From NCBI RefSeq assembly GCF_002923755.1, contig NZ_PGFZ01000008.1, forward strand, positions 146,674 through 210,673: a DNA stretch of 64,000 nucleotides, read 5' to 3'. A program made the position numbers and the translations under genes. Each line of letters starts with the position of its first letter. The first letter of the stretch is position 1. A model generated the notes under the pieces. The model was not told the DNA's origin, made no database searches, and was given only the letters and a program-made list of their open reading frames with translations. The stretch comes from Methylovulum psychrotolerans. GTDB taxonomy: Bacteria; Pseudomonadota; Gammaproteobacteria; Methylococcales; Methylomonadaceae. Positions 53,550 through 63,487 of this stretch are shown piece after piece.

Positions 53550-53779
53550 TGCCATTAAACGCCTTGACGAAGAGCGGTTAACAGACTGTCTGGAAGATTA
53601 CGCGCTGGGTGAGTATGGCAGCAAAACATTATTGGTGGGCGGCATTCACGATGATACGCTGCTTTGTTATTTGCGAAGGGCAAGCCGAAGAAATCTATTT
53701 GACCGAATTGTATGCCTGCTAGCCGGACAATCACAACCATAAGGGCAGCCAAGCCGCCCCTATGGCTAAAAACAACCGC

Positions 53780-54118
53780 TTATTTGCTGCTGGCCTTAAT
53801 GTGTTCCACTGCCTCTTCCGCCGATTTGGTGGCGGGGGCGGTTTGGTCTAGGCCGCCTTGGTCAATCGCGTCTTGCAAGGATTGGGCGGCTGCGTCCAGA
53901 TGGTTTTTGGCTTTGCCGTGGGCGACTAAAGAACCTGCTAAGGTATGTTCTAAAGCCAATTTGGCGTGTTCTACCAAGACGGGCGGGTGGCCGGCTTTGC
54001 CGTGTTCTACGGCGGCTTTAGCGTGGCTTAACGCTTCGGCGGCGTGGTCTTCGGCGGCGAAAGCGGCAGTGCTCAAAATCAAGAATAAGCCTGCACAAAT
54101 AGATGCTAATTTTTTCAT
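53780..54118 (-). CDS. SmbP-like small periplasmic metal-binding protein
   Basis: The 112-residue product has a signal peptide cut after AFA (near residue 21). The mature chain is helical and rich in His, Ala and Glu, with repeating EDHAAEALSHAKAAVEHGKA-type heptads. This resembles SmbP of Nitrosomonas, a four-helix bundle that binds copper and other divalent metals in the periplasm. In a methanotroph-like genome, copper handling is plausible. No regulator or copper gene is adjacent. Confidence 0.75.
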   Translation of the reverse strand: MKKLASICAGLFLILSTAAFAAEDHAAEALSHAKAAVEHGKAGHPPVLVEHAKLALEHTLAGSLVAHGKAKNHLDAAAQSLQDAIDQGGLDQTAPATKSAEEAVEHIKASSK

Positions 54119-54250
54119 TATTCTTTCCTCATGCTAGTTAAGTCGATATATTTATTATAGTTGCCGGGATTGCCTGTAGCGATCCGACACTACTATTCTA
54201 AATAGCTGGAGGATTATTTTCAATAGCGTAATACAAGTATGCCGCTCTTT

Positions 54251-54895
54251 TTAATTGCTAGGCTTGGCGATGACAGGCCGTGCCTGTGGTTGCCGTCCGC
54301 GCCACCAAAACACCAGCCGAAAGCTCAGCAATACCGCCAAAATGGCCGCAAATGCCATAGGGTTGGTCAGGTCTTTTTTTACCAGCCACCAGTAATGCAC
54401 CACGCCGCCGACCCCGATCACATAAATCAGGCGGTGCAGCCCTTTCCAACGTTTGCCGCCGAGCTTTTTGATTAAGGCGTTGTTGGAGGTGACCGCCAGC
54501 GGGATCAGCAGCAGGAAGGTGGGGAAACCGACCGTGATATAAGGGCGTTTGATGATGTCCTTAAGGATGCTGTCCCAGTCAAAAAATTGGTCTAAGACCA
54601 AATAGGTCAAAAAGTGCAGGCAGGCGTAGAAAAACGCGAACAGCCCCAGCATCCGGCGGGTACGGGTCAGCCAGTGCCAGCCTGTCAGTTTGCGCAATGG
54701 GGTGACGGCCAGCGTCACCATAATCAGCACCAATGTCCAATAGCCCGTGGAGCGGGTGATTTTTTCGATAGGGTTAGCCCCTAAGGCATCGGTCAGGCCG
54801 CCGATTATCAGCCGGGCTAAGGGGATTAAGGCGACTAAGAACAAGGCCACTTTAACCCAGGTCAGGGTTTTGTCGGTTAATTGTTTCATGGTCAT
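54251..54895 (-). CDS. msrQ: MsrQ, heme-binding membrane subunit of methionine sulfoxide reductase
   Basis: The 214-residue product has six membrane spans of the ferric-reductase-like family. Heme ligand histidines are expected in FAFFYACLHFLTYLV and GVVHYWWLVKKD, and a further HRLIYVIGVGGV block is visible. It passes quinol electrons to the periplasmic MsrP. It lies 5 bases after msrP in the same operon. Confidence 0.92.
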   Translation of the reverse strand: MTMKQLTDKTLTWVKVALFLVALIPLARLIIGGLTDALGANPIEKITRSTGYWTLVLIMVTLAVTPLRKLTGWHWLTRTRRMLGLFAFFYACLHFLTYLVLDQFFDWDSILKDIIKRPYITVGFPTFLLLIPLAVTSNNALIKKLGGKRWKGLHRLIYVIGVGGVVHYWWLVKKDLTNPMAFAAILAVLLSFRLVFWWRGRQPQARPVIAKPSN

Positions 54896-54900
54896 GACAC

Positions 54901-55833
54901 TTAAAAATAGGTTTTTAAATCCATGCCGGTATACAAACCCGCCACTTCGTCGGCATAGCCGTTAAAGGGCAGGGTAGGGCGCTTGAGAAAGTCACCGATA
55001 CGGCGTTCTTTCGCTTGTGTCCAGCGCGGATGGTCAACTTCGGGGTTTACGTTTGAGTAAAAACCGTATTCGCTAGGCCCGGCCTTCATCCATGAGGTGA
55101 TCGGTTGCTGTTCGGTAAAGCGGATTTTAACGATGGACTTGGCGCTTTTAAAGCCGTATTTCCACGGCACGACCACGCGGATCGGCGCACCGTTTTGGTT
55201 GGGCAGCATTTCCCCGTACAAGCCGAAGGTCAGCAAGGTTAAGGGGTGCATGGCTTCGTCCAGGCGTAAGCCTTCGTTATACGGCCATTCCAGCACAGCG
55301 GAACGCTGTCCGGGCATTTGCATCGGGTCATGCAGGGAGATAAATTCGACAAACTTGGCGTTACCTGTCGGTTCGGCTTGTTTAATCAACTCCGCGAGCG
55401 GATAACCTATCCACGGCACGACCATAGACCACGCTTCGACACAGCGCAGGCGGTACACCCGCTCTTCCATCGCCGCCAATTTCAGCAATTCGTCTATATC
55501 CCAGGTTTTGGGCTTATGCACTTCGCCTTCGATAGTCACCGTCCATGGACGGGTTTTTAAGCTGTGGGCATTTTGCGCCGGGTCGTCCTTGCCGGTGCCG
55601 AACTCATAAAAATTATTGTAGCCCGTCACATCTTTATAAGGGGTCTGCTCTTCGCTTAAGGTATAAGCTTGGGATTTACCTGCCGCCAGCTTATCGCCCG
55701 CCCACAGCGGCGCAGGCAACAGGCTGGCCGCTGTCGCTCCCGCCGCCATTTGCATAAAACGCCGACGATCATAATAATATTCGCGGGGGGTGATGTCTGA
55801 AGGCAACAGGTGGGGGTCGGGTCGGTAACTCAT
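54901..55833 (-). CDS. msrP: MsrP, periplasmic molybdenum methionine sulfoxide reductase
   Basis: The 310-residue product starts with a Tat signal ([20 protein letters not shown]) and has the sulfite-oxidase-type molybdopterin domain with the metal-ligand cysteine in [15 protein letters not shown]. It repairs oxidised methionine in exported proteins using electrons from MsrQ. A 22-bp perfect palindrome lies 48-69 bases upstream and may be an operator. Confidence 0.94.
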   Translation of the reverse strand: MSYRPDPHLLPSDITPREYYYDRRRFMQMAAGATAASLLPAPLWAGDKLAAGKSQAYTLSEEQTPYKDVTGYNNFYEFGTGKDDPAQNAHSLKTRPWTVTIEGEVHKPKTWDIDELLKLAAMEERVYRLRCVEAWSMVVPWIGYPLAELIKQAEPTGNAKFVEFISLHDPMQMPGQRSAVLEWPYNEGLRLDEAMHPLTLLTFGLYGEMLPNQNGAPIRVVVPWKYGFKSAKSIVKIRFTEQQPITSWMKAGPSEYGFYSNVNPEVDHPRWTQAKERRIGDFLKRPTLPFNGYADEVAGLYTGMDLKTYF

Positions 55834-55880
55834 AACGGCGTTCCTTTTTTATGATAAGTGGATGGCTTTTATAAGTAGTC

Positions 55881-55902
55881 GTAAGCAAAACGTTTTGCTT
55901 AC
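55881..55902. promoter_or_regulatory. Perfect 22-bp palindrome upstream of msrPQ
   Basis: GTAAGCAAAAC is followed directly by its complement GTTTTGCTTAC, then CG and ten T at 55905-55914. On the plus strand this looks like a terminator, but no plus-strand gene lies upstream. Relative to msrPQ it sits in the promoter region, so an operator for a dimeric regulator is more likely. Confidence 0.6.
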
Positions 55903-56045
55903 CGTTTTTTTTTTCGGCGGTTCGGTTGGCGATAGCGTCGGATGCTGCTATCGCCGTTATGTCTTGGAGGGCAAACCCGACTCACCGGCAGTTTTTTCCG
56001 GCCATCTAAATTTATTTACCCGATAATCGCCAGAAGGCAAGCGGC

Positions 56046-56792
56046 TTATACCTTGAGCCAGCGCCACCAGAACCAAGTGCGCACATGCAAATAGTCCCGA
56101 ATCGGGGTTTTGAGCAGCAACAGCAACAGGCCGATAGAATATAAACACCACACAGCCGCCCATTCGTTGGGGTTGTTGGTGCTTAAATAGGCCAAAAACG
56201 GCCCGGTCACGATGTGGTAGACTGTTATTTTCCAAGACCCGTACAGCACCGGCATAATAAACGCGGCGATGACGTACATATTAAACAGCACCAAGTTGGC
56301 GATGGCCGGAATTTCCCAGGCAATATGCCACTGCCCTGACACCGAGCAAATATGCTTGCCGCAAAAAGGCACGTTAAACGATTCGAAATAATCGCTGAAC
56401 AGCACTACTTTGGTCTTTACTTCATAGCACATCGGTGCCCAATCAAACGGATATAAGCGGATCAACAGGCAGACCGTGGCGACAAAGCAAATAAAATACA
56501 CCGTCGGCGAAATTTTCTGCCGGATAATGTCAGGGATGAAATACATGGACACGGCGTTGACAAAGAACGGTTGGAAGGCGATGTGGATATAACCCAGTAA
56601 GGTGGCGATCTGGTTGCCCGGATTGGCGCAATCGTCGATCACCGTATAGGTATAAGCCTGCAAGGCTTCCATCAACGAAAAAAAGCCCAACGCCGCACAT
56701 AACGCCAGCGGTTCTTTTTTATAATAAAAATACACAGTACTGCCTAAGCCCACCGCCGCTAAAACGGTGGACGCTTCGCCACTCCAACACAT
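56046..56792 (-). CDS. Seven- to eight-span membrane protein (DUF5765-like)
   Basis: The 248-residue product begins MCWSGEASTVLAAVGLGSTV and has about seven membrane spans. The conserved-looking blocks are FFSLMEALQAYTYTVIDDC, IAFQPFFVNAVSMYF and HIVTGPFLAYLSTNNPNEW. The MCWS start is typical of a family of unknown function (DUF5765, from memory). No signal for a pathway is visible; it is a single gene upstream of which lies a short gene-free stretch. Confidence 0.7.
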   Translation of the reverse strand: MCWSGEASTVLAAVGLGSTVYFYYKKEPLALCAALGFFSLMEALQAYTYTVIDDCANPGNQIATLLGYIHIAFQPFFVNAVSMYFIPDIIRQKISPTVYFICFVATVCLLIRLYPFDWAPMCYEVKTKVVLFSDYFESFNVPFCGKHICSVSGQWHIAWEIPAIANLVLFNMYVIAAFIMPVLYGSWKITVYHIVTGPFLAYLSTNNPNEWAAVWCLYSIGLLLLLLKTPIRDYLHVRTWFWWRWLKV

Positions 56793-57063
56793 TGCCTTGC
56801 CCCTTGTTATTGTTATTATTTATCCTTTTTAGGGGATGGTGTGATGCCAGTAGCGGAGCTGTTTCCGATAAGACCTGTGGTCTGAACGAAATAGTTTTTG
56901 CATCTGAACCCTGCTTGGTATATGGCTATTGTGGCCGTATATGCGGGTAGGATGCCCGCGCTCCCTGGCGTGTGCCGCCGCTGCTATTTTATGCCCATTC
57001 CCTCTTTTACACTAGGGTTCGCAATAGCCGATGGGTTTATACAATGGTTTTATCGCCGGACTG

Positions 57064-57465
57064 TCATTTCCATTTTACGCCGCGGGCAAATGAGGTTTTC
57101 GCCATTAGATAAACTATATCAATATAGCGGGTGGTCGGGTTATGTTGGCAGGTTTGGTAGGCCAGCGATAGGGCGTAATCGGTACTTTTAAACGGCCAGA
57201 CTTTATCGCCATGCTCCATCATAAAACTGGCAAAAAAACCGCTTAATGTGCCGCTAAAGTTGCCATAATCCTCGTAGGTTTTCTGTAGCGTAGCGGAGTC
57301 TTGCACTTCGTGGCGGTTAATTTTTGCCATTGTTTCGTAAGTGCTGACAAATGCCGAGCAAGGGGCGTTGCCGATGCCGACCATGGTCGCGGGCGGGCGG
57401 AAAAAGCTGGCGGCAGAGGCGGCGCAGGGTAGGGCTAGCAGTAACAATATGGGGAGCTTGTGCAT
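57064..57465 (-). CDS. Small periplasmic protein of unknown function
   Basis: The 133-residue product has a signal peptide (LPILLLLALPCAASA) and two mature cysteines (GNAPCSAFV, AYQTCQHN) likely to form a disulfide. It resembles Rap1a/Tai-type immunity proteins in size and Cys spacing, but that is a weak impression. It starts 3 bases after the def stop and so is co-transcribed with ppk1-def. Confidence 0.6.
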   Translation of the reverse strand: MHKLPILLLLALPCAASAASFFRPPATMVGIGNAPCSAFVSTYETMAKINRHEVQDSATLQKTYEDYGNFSGTLSGFFASFMMEHGDKVWPFKSTDYALSLAYQTCQHNPTTRYIDIVYLMAKTSFARGVKWK

Positions 57466-57468
57466 GGT

Positions 57469-58032
57469 TTAATCAGGTTGTGAGGGAGGGGGCATTTTAT
57501 CAGCCGCCAGCCGCTTAAAGAATTCGCTTTCGGCGACGATATCCAAACTGCTTTCCACCCTATCCAAATAGACTTTACCTTCCAGATGGTCATATTCATG
57601 CTGGAAAACCCGCGCGATAAAACCGTCCAGCGCTAGGGACACGGCTTCGCCTGCCGTATCGGTATAGTGTACGCTGATGTGTTGGTAGCGCGGTACTAGG
57701 GCGCGTATCGACGGTATGCTCAAACAGCCTTCCCAGTCTTTTTCCTGCTGGGCTGAGGTAATGTCATAACGGGGGTTAACCATCACTGTCGGGGCCATCA
57801 GCGGCGCGTAAGGATAGCGCGTGGTGGGGCGCGAGGCGACGATGATAATGCGCTGGCTGATGCCGATCTGCGGGGCGGCCAGCCCGACACCCTGGCTGTT
57901 GGCGAGGGTGTCTTGCAGGGCGGCAATGGTCGCTAAAGTGTCAGCGGCGTGGATGTCGGCGACCGGGGCGGCGATTTGCCGCAGTACGGGCGCACCCAAT
58001 TGGGCGATGGCATAAACGGGCTCTGGGGTCAT
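57469..58032 (-). CDS. def: Peptide deformylase
   Basis: The 187-residue product has the three deformylase motifs: GVGLAAPQIG, EGCLSIP and QHEYDHLEG (metal-binding HEYDH). It removes the formyl group from nascent proteins. It overlaps the ppk1 stop by 4 bases. The usual fmt partner is absent, so this is probably an additional copy in the genome. Confidence 0.93.
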   Translation of the reverse strand: MTPEPVYAIAQLGAPVLRQIAAPVADIHAADTLATIAALQDTLANSQGVGLAAPQIGISQRIIIVASRPTTRYPYAPLMAPTVMVNPRYDITSAQQEKDWEGCLSIPSIRALVPRYQHISVHYTDTAGEAVSLALDGFIARVFQHEYDHLEGKVYLDRVESSLDIVAESEFFKRLAADKMPPPSQPD

Positions 58033-60119
58033 GCTTGCAGCTCATTTAGGAGTAAGGCTTGCGCCTGTACGGAGGTTTCGTTGTCATGCAACTGGTGTTG
58101 CCGATAAGTGCCGTCGGGCTGTAAGAACCAGACTTGCGAGTTGTCTTGCAAGTAGAGGTTTAGGTCGTGCAGGATCCGCGCCGCGAGTTTTTTGCTTTCA
58201 ATCGGGAAACAGACCTCAACGCGCTTGAACATGTTCCGGCTCATTAAATCGGCGCTGGAGGCATACACTTCTTGATGGCCATCATTGGCAAACACATAAA
58301 GCCGCGCATGTTCCAAAAAGCGGCCAATGACGGCGCGTACTTCGATATTGTCCGATACGCCGGGGATACCGGGGCGTAGGCAGCAAATACCGCGCACAAT
58401 CAGTTTAACCTCCACCCCCGCTTGCGAGGCCCGGTACAGGGCCTTAATCAGTTGTTCTTCAACGACGGCATTGACTTGGATGATGATTTTCGCTGGCTTG
58501 CCGTTTTTGGCATGTTGGCTTTCACGGTCGATTTTTTCCACTAAGCCCTTATGCAAGGTAAACGGCGATTGCAGCAATTTGTTCAGCTTGGTCACTTTAC
58601 CCAAGCTGGTCAACTGGGCAAACACCCGCCGCACGTCTTCGCCCAGTTCCTTATCGCAGGAGAACAGGCCGTAATCGGTGTAAATTTGCGCGGTGCGCGG
58701 ATGGTAGTTACCCGTGCCCAGATGCACATAGTTACGCAGTTGCTTATCTTCGCGGCGTAACACTAAGCACATTTTCGCATGGGTCTTATAACCGACCACA
58801 CCATACACCACATGCACCGCCGCTTCTTGCAATTTGGCGGCGAGGTCGATATTGGCCTTTTCATCAAACCGGGCGCGTAGCTCAATCACGACGGTGACGA
58901 CCTTGCCTGCCCGCGCGGCTTTAATCAGGGCGGCGACGATAGGCGAATCGGCTCCAGTGCGGTACAAGGTCTGCTTAATCACCAACACATCAGGGTCGGC
59001 GGAAGCTTGCCGCAAAAATTCCACTACGGGTGCAAATGACTCGAAGGGATGGTGCAATAGCACATCGTTTTTTCTGATGGCGGCAAACATATCCTTGTCT
59101 TTACCAAAACAGCTCGGAATGCTGGGCTTAAACGGCGGAAATTTCAGGTCGGGGCGGTCGAGACAGTCGTTGACTTCTTGAATACGGTTGAGGTTGACGG
59201 GGCCATTGACCAAAAACAGGCGGTCACGGGTCAGATGGAAACGCTCCAGCAAAAAGTTGACTGTGTCATCGGCGCAGTTGGCATCAATCTCCAAACGCAC
59301 TTCATCACCATAATTGCGCATCGCCAATTCGCCCTGTACCGCCAGTAACAGGTCGTCAATGGCATCGTCATCGACAAAAAAATCACTGTTGCGGGTGACG
59401 CGGAATTGGTAGCAGCCTGTGACATTCATGCCGCTGAATAAATCGTTAATAAATTCGTGGATAATCGACGACAAAAACACGAAATCATGCGGGCCGCTGC
59501 TAGTCGCTTCGGCGGGTAACTGCACAACTCTGGGCAGGCCGCGCGGCGCTTGCAATATCGCCCGGCCACTGTTACGGCCAAACGCGTCTTTACCGGTTAA
59601 GGAGATAATGAAGTTAAGGCTTTTGTTGAGGATGCGCGGGAAGGGGTGTGCCGAATCTAAGCCTACCGGAGTCAAAATCGGCAACAGCTCTTCGTTAAAA
59701 TAAGTGGTCAGCCATTGGTGTTGGGCTTTCGTCCAATCTTTACGGCGGATGAAGCGGATATTGTGTTCGGCCAGCGTCGGGATGAGGATGTCATTAAGGA
59801 CTTGATATTGCTTATTGACCAATTCATGGGCGTAGATGGCGATTTTTGCCAATTGTTCGCTGGGGGTAGTGCCATCGGCGCTAATGGTGTTCGGGTCGAT
59901 GCTCGCCATTTCGATGATACTGGCGACCCGCACCTCGAAGAACTCATCTAAATTAGAGCAAGAAATGCACAGATAATTGAGCCGTTCCAGTAACGGCACG
60001 GCCTCGTTTCTGGCTTGCGCCAACACCCGCTTGTTAAAGGCCAGCAGGCTCAGGTCGCGGTTAATATATAACTCAGGGGCATTCAGTGGGAGGCTGGTTT
60101 CGGTTGGCTTGCTGTCCAT
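58029..60119 (-). CDS. ppk1: Polyphosphate kinase 1
   Basis: The 696-residue product starts with the typical ELYINRDLSLLAFNKRVL and carries the two catalytic histidine regions, GYKTHAKMCLVLRRE and the later EHARLYVFANDG. It makes and consumes long-chain polyphosphate using ATP. It is the first gene of the ppk1-def-small protein unit, with about 100 bases upstream to the methyltransferase gene. Confidence 0.96.
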   Translation of the reverse strand: MDSKPTETSLPLNAPELYINRDLSLLAFNKRVLAQARNEAVPLLERLNYLCISCSNLDEFFEVRVASIIEMASIDPNTISADGTTPSEQLAKIAIYAHELVNKQYQVLNDILIPTLAEHNIRFIRRKDWTKAQHQWLTTYFNEELLPILTPVGLDSAHPFPRILNKSLNFIISLTGKDAFGRNSGRAILQAPRGLPRVVQLPAEATSSGPHDFVFLSSIIHEFINDLFSGMNVTGCYQFRVTRNSDFFVDDDAIDDLLLAVQGELAMRNYGDEVRLEIDANCADDTVNFLLERFHLTRDRLFLVNGPVNLNRIQEVNDCLDRPDLKFPPFKPSIPSCFGKDKDMFAAIRKNDVLLHHPFESFAPVVEFLRQASADPDVLVIKQTLYRTGADSPIVAALIKAARAGKVVTVVIELRARFDEKANIDLAAKLQEAAVHVVYGVVGYKTHAKMCLVLRREDKQLRNYVHLGTGNYHPRTAQIYTDYGLFSCDKELGEDVRRVFAQLTSLGKVTKLNKLLQSPFTLHKGLVEKIDRESQHAKNGKPAKIIIQVNAVVEEQLIKALYRASQAGVEVKLIVRGICCLRPGIPGVSDNIEVRAVIGRFLEHARLYVFANDGHQEVYASSADLMSRNMFKRVEVCFPIESKKLAARILHDLNLYLQDNSQVWFLQPDGTYRQHQLHDNETSVQAQALLLNELQA

Positions 60120-60227
60120 AGGGGTTCCGTCAATGAAATGTTCAGGGTAGGGAAATTAGGCTAATGGGTTAGGGGTGGAAAAATTTGGGGTTGCGGGTAT
60201 TGGCGGCAGTAGATTGGCACAGCCCCT

Positions 60228-60884
60228 TCAAGCTATCACCCCGGCAATAAACACATGCCGGTCGCTGGTTTGGCTAACGCTTAGCGGTAACTGCGCCGCC
60301 GCCAATTGGGCGGTGATTTCCTCAAGGCTAAACGCCGCCAATAGGGAATGGTAAAAATCCCGCCGCAAGATGTCCGGCTCATTGCCCGCATAGTTATCCA
60401 CTAGCCGTTGGGCGGTGGCGGGGCTGTCAGGGCGTAACAAATCCATGACGATAACCCTTGTGCCGCGCCGCGCATACTGCCGAACCATTTGCCAAAGTAT
60501 CTGCGGGTCTGGCAGATGGTGCAACAGGCTATTGCTAAAGATAATGCCATAATCAGATTGTGGCAAGATGACAGCAGGCAAACGACCGAAAATATAACGG
60601 ATAGTTTCCGGTTGCGGACACAACAGCGGATTTTGCGCATACGCGAGCATGGCGGCGGAACCGTCGACGGCATGGACTTGGCTGTTGGGGTAGGCATTGG
60701 CAAAGCGGCGGCTAATGTCGCCCGCGCCGCAGCCCAAATCTAAGGCGACACCTTGATAAACGTCACCGACCACGGATTGCAAGCGGCGGATAAAATCACT
60801 ATGAGCCTGGCTAAAGTCGGCCTGGGCGTAGGCTTCTACTTGCTCAGGGTCTTCCATCAGTTCGGGTTCTAATTGTCGGTGCAT
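60228..60884 (-). CDS. Class I SAM-dependent methyltransferase
   Basis: The 218-residue product has the Rossmann motif VALDLGCGAGDISRRFA, the acidic VHAVDGSAAML and YGIIFSNSLLHHLPDP. The acceptor is unknown; the fold is of the Methyltransf_11/25 type. It overlaps the PLP-enzyme gene by 16 bases, so the two are co-translated. Confidence 0.85.
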   Translation of the reverse strand: MHRQLEPELMEDPEQVEAYAQADFSQAHSDFIRRLQSVVGDVYQGVALDLGCGAGDISRRFANAYPNSQVHAVDGSAAMLAYAQNPLLCPQPETIRYIFGRLPAVILPQSDYGIIFSNSLLHHLPDPQILWQMVRQYARRGTRVIVMDLLRPDSPATAQRLVDNYAGNEPDILRRDFYHSLLAAFSLEEITAQLAAAQLPLSVSQTSDRHVFIAGVIA

Positions 60885-61786
60885 GGCGGAAAGCCTCGAT
60901 TGCCTTGTAGGCCGCCGGTATGGACGGCAATAATGGTAGTGCCGGGCGCAAATACGCCGTTGTTAATCAGCTCATACAACCCTAACAGCATCTTGCCCGT
61001 GTAGACGGGTTCTAAAGCAATGCCGTGGTCGGCCTGAAAATCCCGGATAAACGCCAGCAGTGCCGGGGTCGTTTGGGCAAAGCCGCCGCAATGGTAATCT
61101 AAATTGATGTGCCAATTTTGTTGGGGCTGCGGCAATAACTGTGCGACATCTTCGCGTAAAAATCCGGCGTTTTTTAAGGCCGCAAAACCCAGCACTTGGC
61201 TGGGTGACGTAACGGCTGCCGCCAAGCCCGCTAAGGTCGCGCCAGTGCCGCACGGCACACAAAGCCACTGGTAGGGTATGGCCAATTCCGCCACCAATTC
61301 GGCGACCCCTTGCAAGGCCAAGGGCTGGGTGCCGCCTTCGGGCAGCCAATAGTCGCCTACTTGCCAGCCGGGCAAGCTGTCCCACGCTTTATAAGGCCTG
61401 AGTATACGGTAATCACCGCGCGAGATAAACTTTAGCTGCATACCCCAGTCTTGGGCATCTTGCAAGGTCGGGGTTAACGGGGTGGGCGGCTCACCACGGA
61501 TATAGGCGGTAGTCGGCAAGCCCAGCGCCTTACCCGCATAGGCTAAGGCGTGGAGATGGTTGGAATAAGCCCCGCCCATACTGATGAGGCGGCGGCAATC
61601 CAACCCTAAGGCGTGGTTGAGGCTATATTTTAGCTTGCGCCATTTATTGCCGGAGAGGATGGGGTGCAACTGGTCGTCGCGCTTGAGCCATAGCGTCACT
61701 TGCTTTTGTTCAAGGAGCGGATCGGTGATACGGCTGAGGCCGGAAGGCTGGAATTGGGTTTCCAGGCGCTTAAGTGCAGGGTGCAT
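60869..61786 (-). CDS. D-cysteine desulfhydrase / ACC deaminase family PLP enzyme
   Basis: The product of about 305 residues, from the ATG at 61786 (MHPALKRLETQF), has the PLP lysine in SGNKWRKLKYSL, the phosphate-binding GGAYSNHLHALAYAG and the late VPCGTGATLAGLAA. The family contains D-cysteine desulfhydrases and 1-aminocyclopropane-1-carboxylate deaminases, which cannot be told apart by eye. A 13-codon upstream TTG extension is not used, since it reads through the neighbouring terminator. Confidence 0.85.
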   Translation of the reverse strand: MHPALKRLETQFQPSGLSRITDPLLEQKQVTLWLKRDDQLHPILSGNKWRKLKYSLNHALGLDCRRLISMGGAYSNHLHALAYAGKALGLPTTAYIRGEPPTPLTPTLQDAQDWGMQLKFISRGDYRILRPYKAWDSLPGWQVGDYWLPEGGTQPLALQGVAELVAELAIPYQWLCVPCGTGATLAGLAAAVTSPSQVLGFAALKNAGFLREDVAQLLPQPQQNWHINLDYHCGGFAQTTPALLAFIRDFQADHGIALEPVYTGKMLLGLYELINNGVFAPGTTIIAVHTGGLQGNRGFPPCTDN

Positions 61787-61813
61787 GGGAGAATAAAGGG
61801 AGGGGTAGGGTAT

Positions 61814-61838
61814 AAAGCCGCCCAATCCGGGCGGCTTT
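61814..61838 (-). terminator. Rho-independent terminator of mucD
   Basis: AAAGCCGCCC and GGGCGGCTTT form a 10-bp perfect stem with a 5-base loop, 14 bases after the mucD stop. The stem ends in TTT followed by ATA on the minus strand. Confidence 0.85.
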
Positions 61839-61852
61839 ATACCAGTTACAGC

Positions 61853-63262
61853 TTACTTATCGAGCTTTAAGGCAATATAAGACGTACCGCCACGGCGTTG
61901 CACCAGTACCGCTACCGATTTGCCCACAGGCAGGTTTTTCAGTGCCTGCTCAAAGTCGGCAAGACTAGAGATAACGGTGTTTTGGATGCGTAAGATCACG
62001 TCGCCGCGTTGGAGGCCTGCGTCTTTTGCCGCGCCTTTGCCGACCTCGTCAACAATGACCCCACCCTTAGGCAATTCTAAGACGGCTTTTTGTTCATCGT
62101 TTAAGGCACTGACCGCAATGCCGATTTTATTCATCGGTTTGGCTTCGGGTTTGCTGGCTTCAGTTTTTTGTTCAGGCTGGTCGGGCAATAATCCGACTTT
62201 AAACGTCACCGTTTTGGCGGCACCTTGGCGGATGATTTTTAAGGTCGCGGGGCTGTCGATGGCGGTGATGCCGACTAAAGGCGGCAAATCGCCCGAATTT
62301 TCAATGGTTTGGCCGTTGAACTCGACAATCACGTCACCCAGTTGCAGATCGGCTTTAGAGGCGGGGCTACCAGGAATAATCTTGGCGACTAACGCGCCTT
62401 GCGGGCGTTTCATGCCGAACGATTCGGCCAATTCGCGGGTGACATCTTGGATTTGTACGCCTAACCAGCCGTGGGCAACTTTGCCCTTGGTCTTGATTTG
62501 GTCGGCGACATTCATCACCACATCAATCGGGATGGCGAAGGACAGGCCCATAAAGCCGCCGGTGCGGCTGTAAATCTGCGAATTGATGCCGATAACTTTG
62601 CCGTCCATATTAAACAGCGGGCCACCGGAGTTGCCGGGGTTAATCGCCACGTCAGTTTGGATAAACGGCACATAGTTGCCGCCGGGCAGGCTGCGGCCTT
62701 TGGCGCTGACGATACCCGCCGTTACCGATTGTTCAAAACCGAACGGCGAGCCGATCGCCAATACCCATTCGCCGACTTGTAATTTATCCGGTGCACCGAT
62801 GGTGACAGTCGGCAAATCACTGGCGGTGACTTTTAACAAGGCGACATCGGTACGCGCGTCGGAGCCGACCAGTTTGGCGACCAGTTCGCGGTGGTCGGAG
62901 AATTTGACGATAATCTCATCGGCATCTTTCACGACATGTTGGTTGGTCAGTACATAGCCGTCAGGGGAAATGATAAAACCGGAACCTAAGGATTGGGTTT
63001 CGCCCGCGCCGTAACCGTCGCCGTTTTCGTCGGGGTTATTGTAAAAGCGTTTGAACAGCTCTTCCATTTCCGGCGGCATACCTTCGGGCATTTGTGGCTT
63101 GGCGGTTGCTTCGGGACTGGGTTTGGGTTTCTGGCTAGTGCTGATATTGACTACGGCGACGCCGTTGGTTTTGACCATTTCGGTAAAGTCCGGCAGTTGA
63201 GCCAAGACGTTTTGGCTTGCCAAGACCGCCAAAAACACACATAAACTCATAATTCTGAGCAT
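61853..63262 (-). CDS. mucD: Periplasmic serine protease MucD (DegP/HtrA family)
   Basis: The 469-residue product from the ATG at 63262 (GGAGAT six bases upstream) has a signal peptide cut after VLA. The trypsin-like domain has H109 (LTNQHVVKD), D139 (DARTDVALLKV) and S212 (INPGNSGGPLF). Two PDZ domains follow, including GAKDAGLQRGDVILRIQN. It degrades or refolds damaged envelope proteins and restrains the AlgU stress response. It lies 225 bases downstream of mucB, as in algU-mucA-mucB-mucD loci. A longer frame to 63334 lacks a sensible signal and is not used. Confidence 0.94.
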   Translation of the reverse strand: MLRIMSLCVFLAVLASQNVLAQLPDFTEMVKTNGVAVVNISTSQKPKPSPEATAKPQMPEGMPPEMEELFKRFYNNPDENGDGYGAGETQSLGSGFIISPDGYVLTNQHVVKDADEIIVKFSDHRELVAKLVGSDARTDVALLKVTASDLPTVTIGAPDKLQVGEWVLAIGSPFGFEQSVTAGIVSAKGRSLPGGNYVPFIQTDVAINPGNSGGPLFNMDGKVIGINSQIYSRTGGFMGLSFAIPIDVVMNVADQIKTKGKVAHGWLGVQIQDVTRELAESFGMKRPQGALVAKIIPGSPASKADLQLGDVIVEFNGQTIENSGDLPPLVGITAIDSPATLKIIRQGAAKTVTFKVGLLPDQPEQKTEASKPEAKPMNKIGIAVSALNDEQKAVLELPKGGVIVDEVGKGAAKDAGLQRGDVILRIQNTVISSLADFEQALKNLPVGKSVAVLVQRRGGTSYIALKLDK

Positions 63263-63487
63263 ATTATCTCCATTTTGGGCAATTAAAATTAGTGGTAGGT
63301 CGCTTGATAGCCATTTTTTAGATTTGATGGGCAATTGGAGCGTAAAGGCTTGTTGCCTTTGCTGAGAGCTTTAAGGGGGGCTAAACTATAAGACATTACA
63401 CGCGGTCCGTTCAGGCAAGCCATTAAGTCGGTATCTGTAAGGCCTATAGCCCATGCGCTTCTGGCGTTAGAGGCTGCCATACCCCGT

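Noticed and set aside
53542..53742. 66-codon plus-strand frame after the DUF2971 gene
   Set aside because: Composition is not protein-like; another frame reads FVICEGQAEEIYLTEL, which recalls the start of DUF4276/RloB-type proteins, so this may be a decayed fragment, too short to call.
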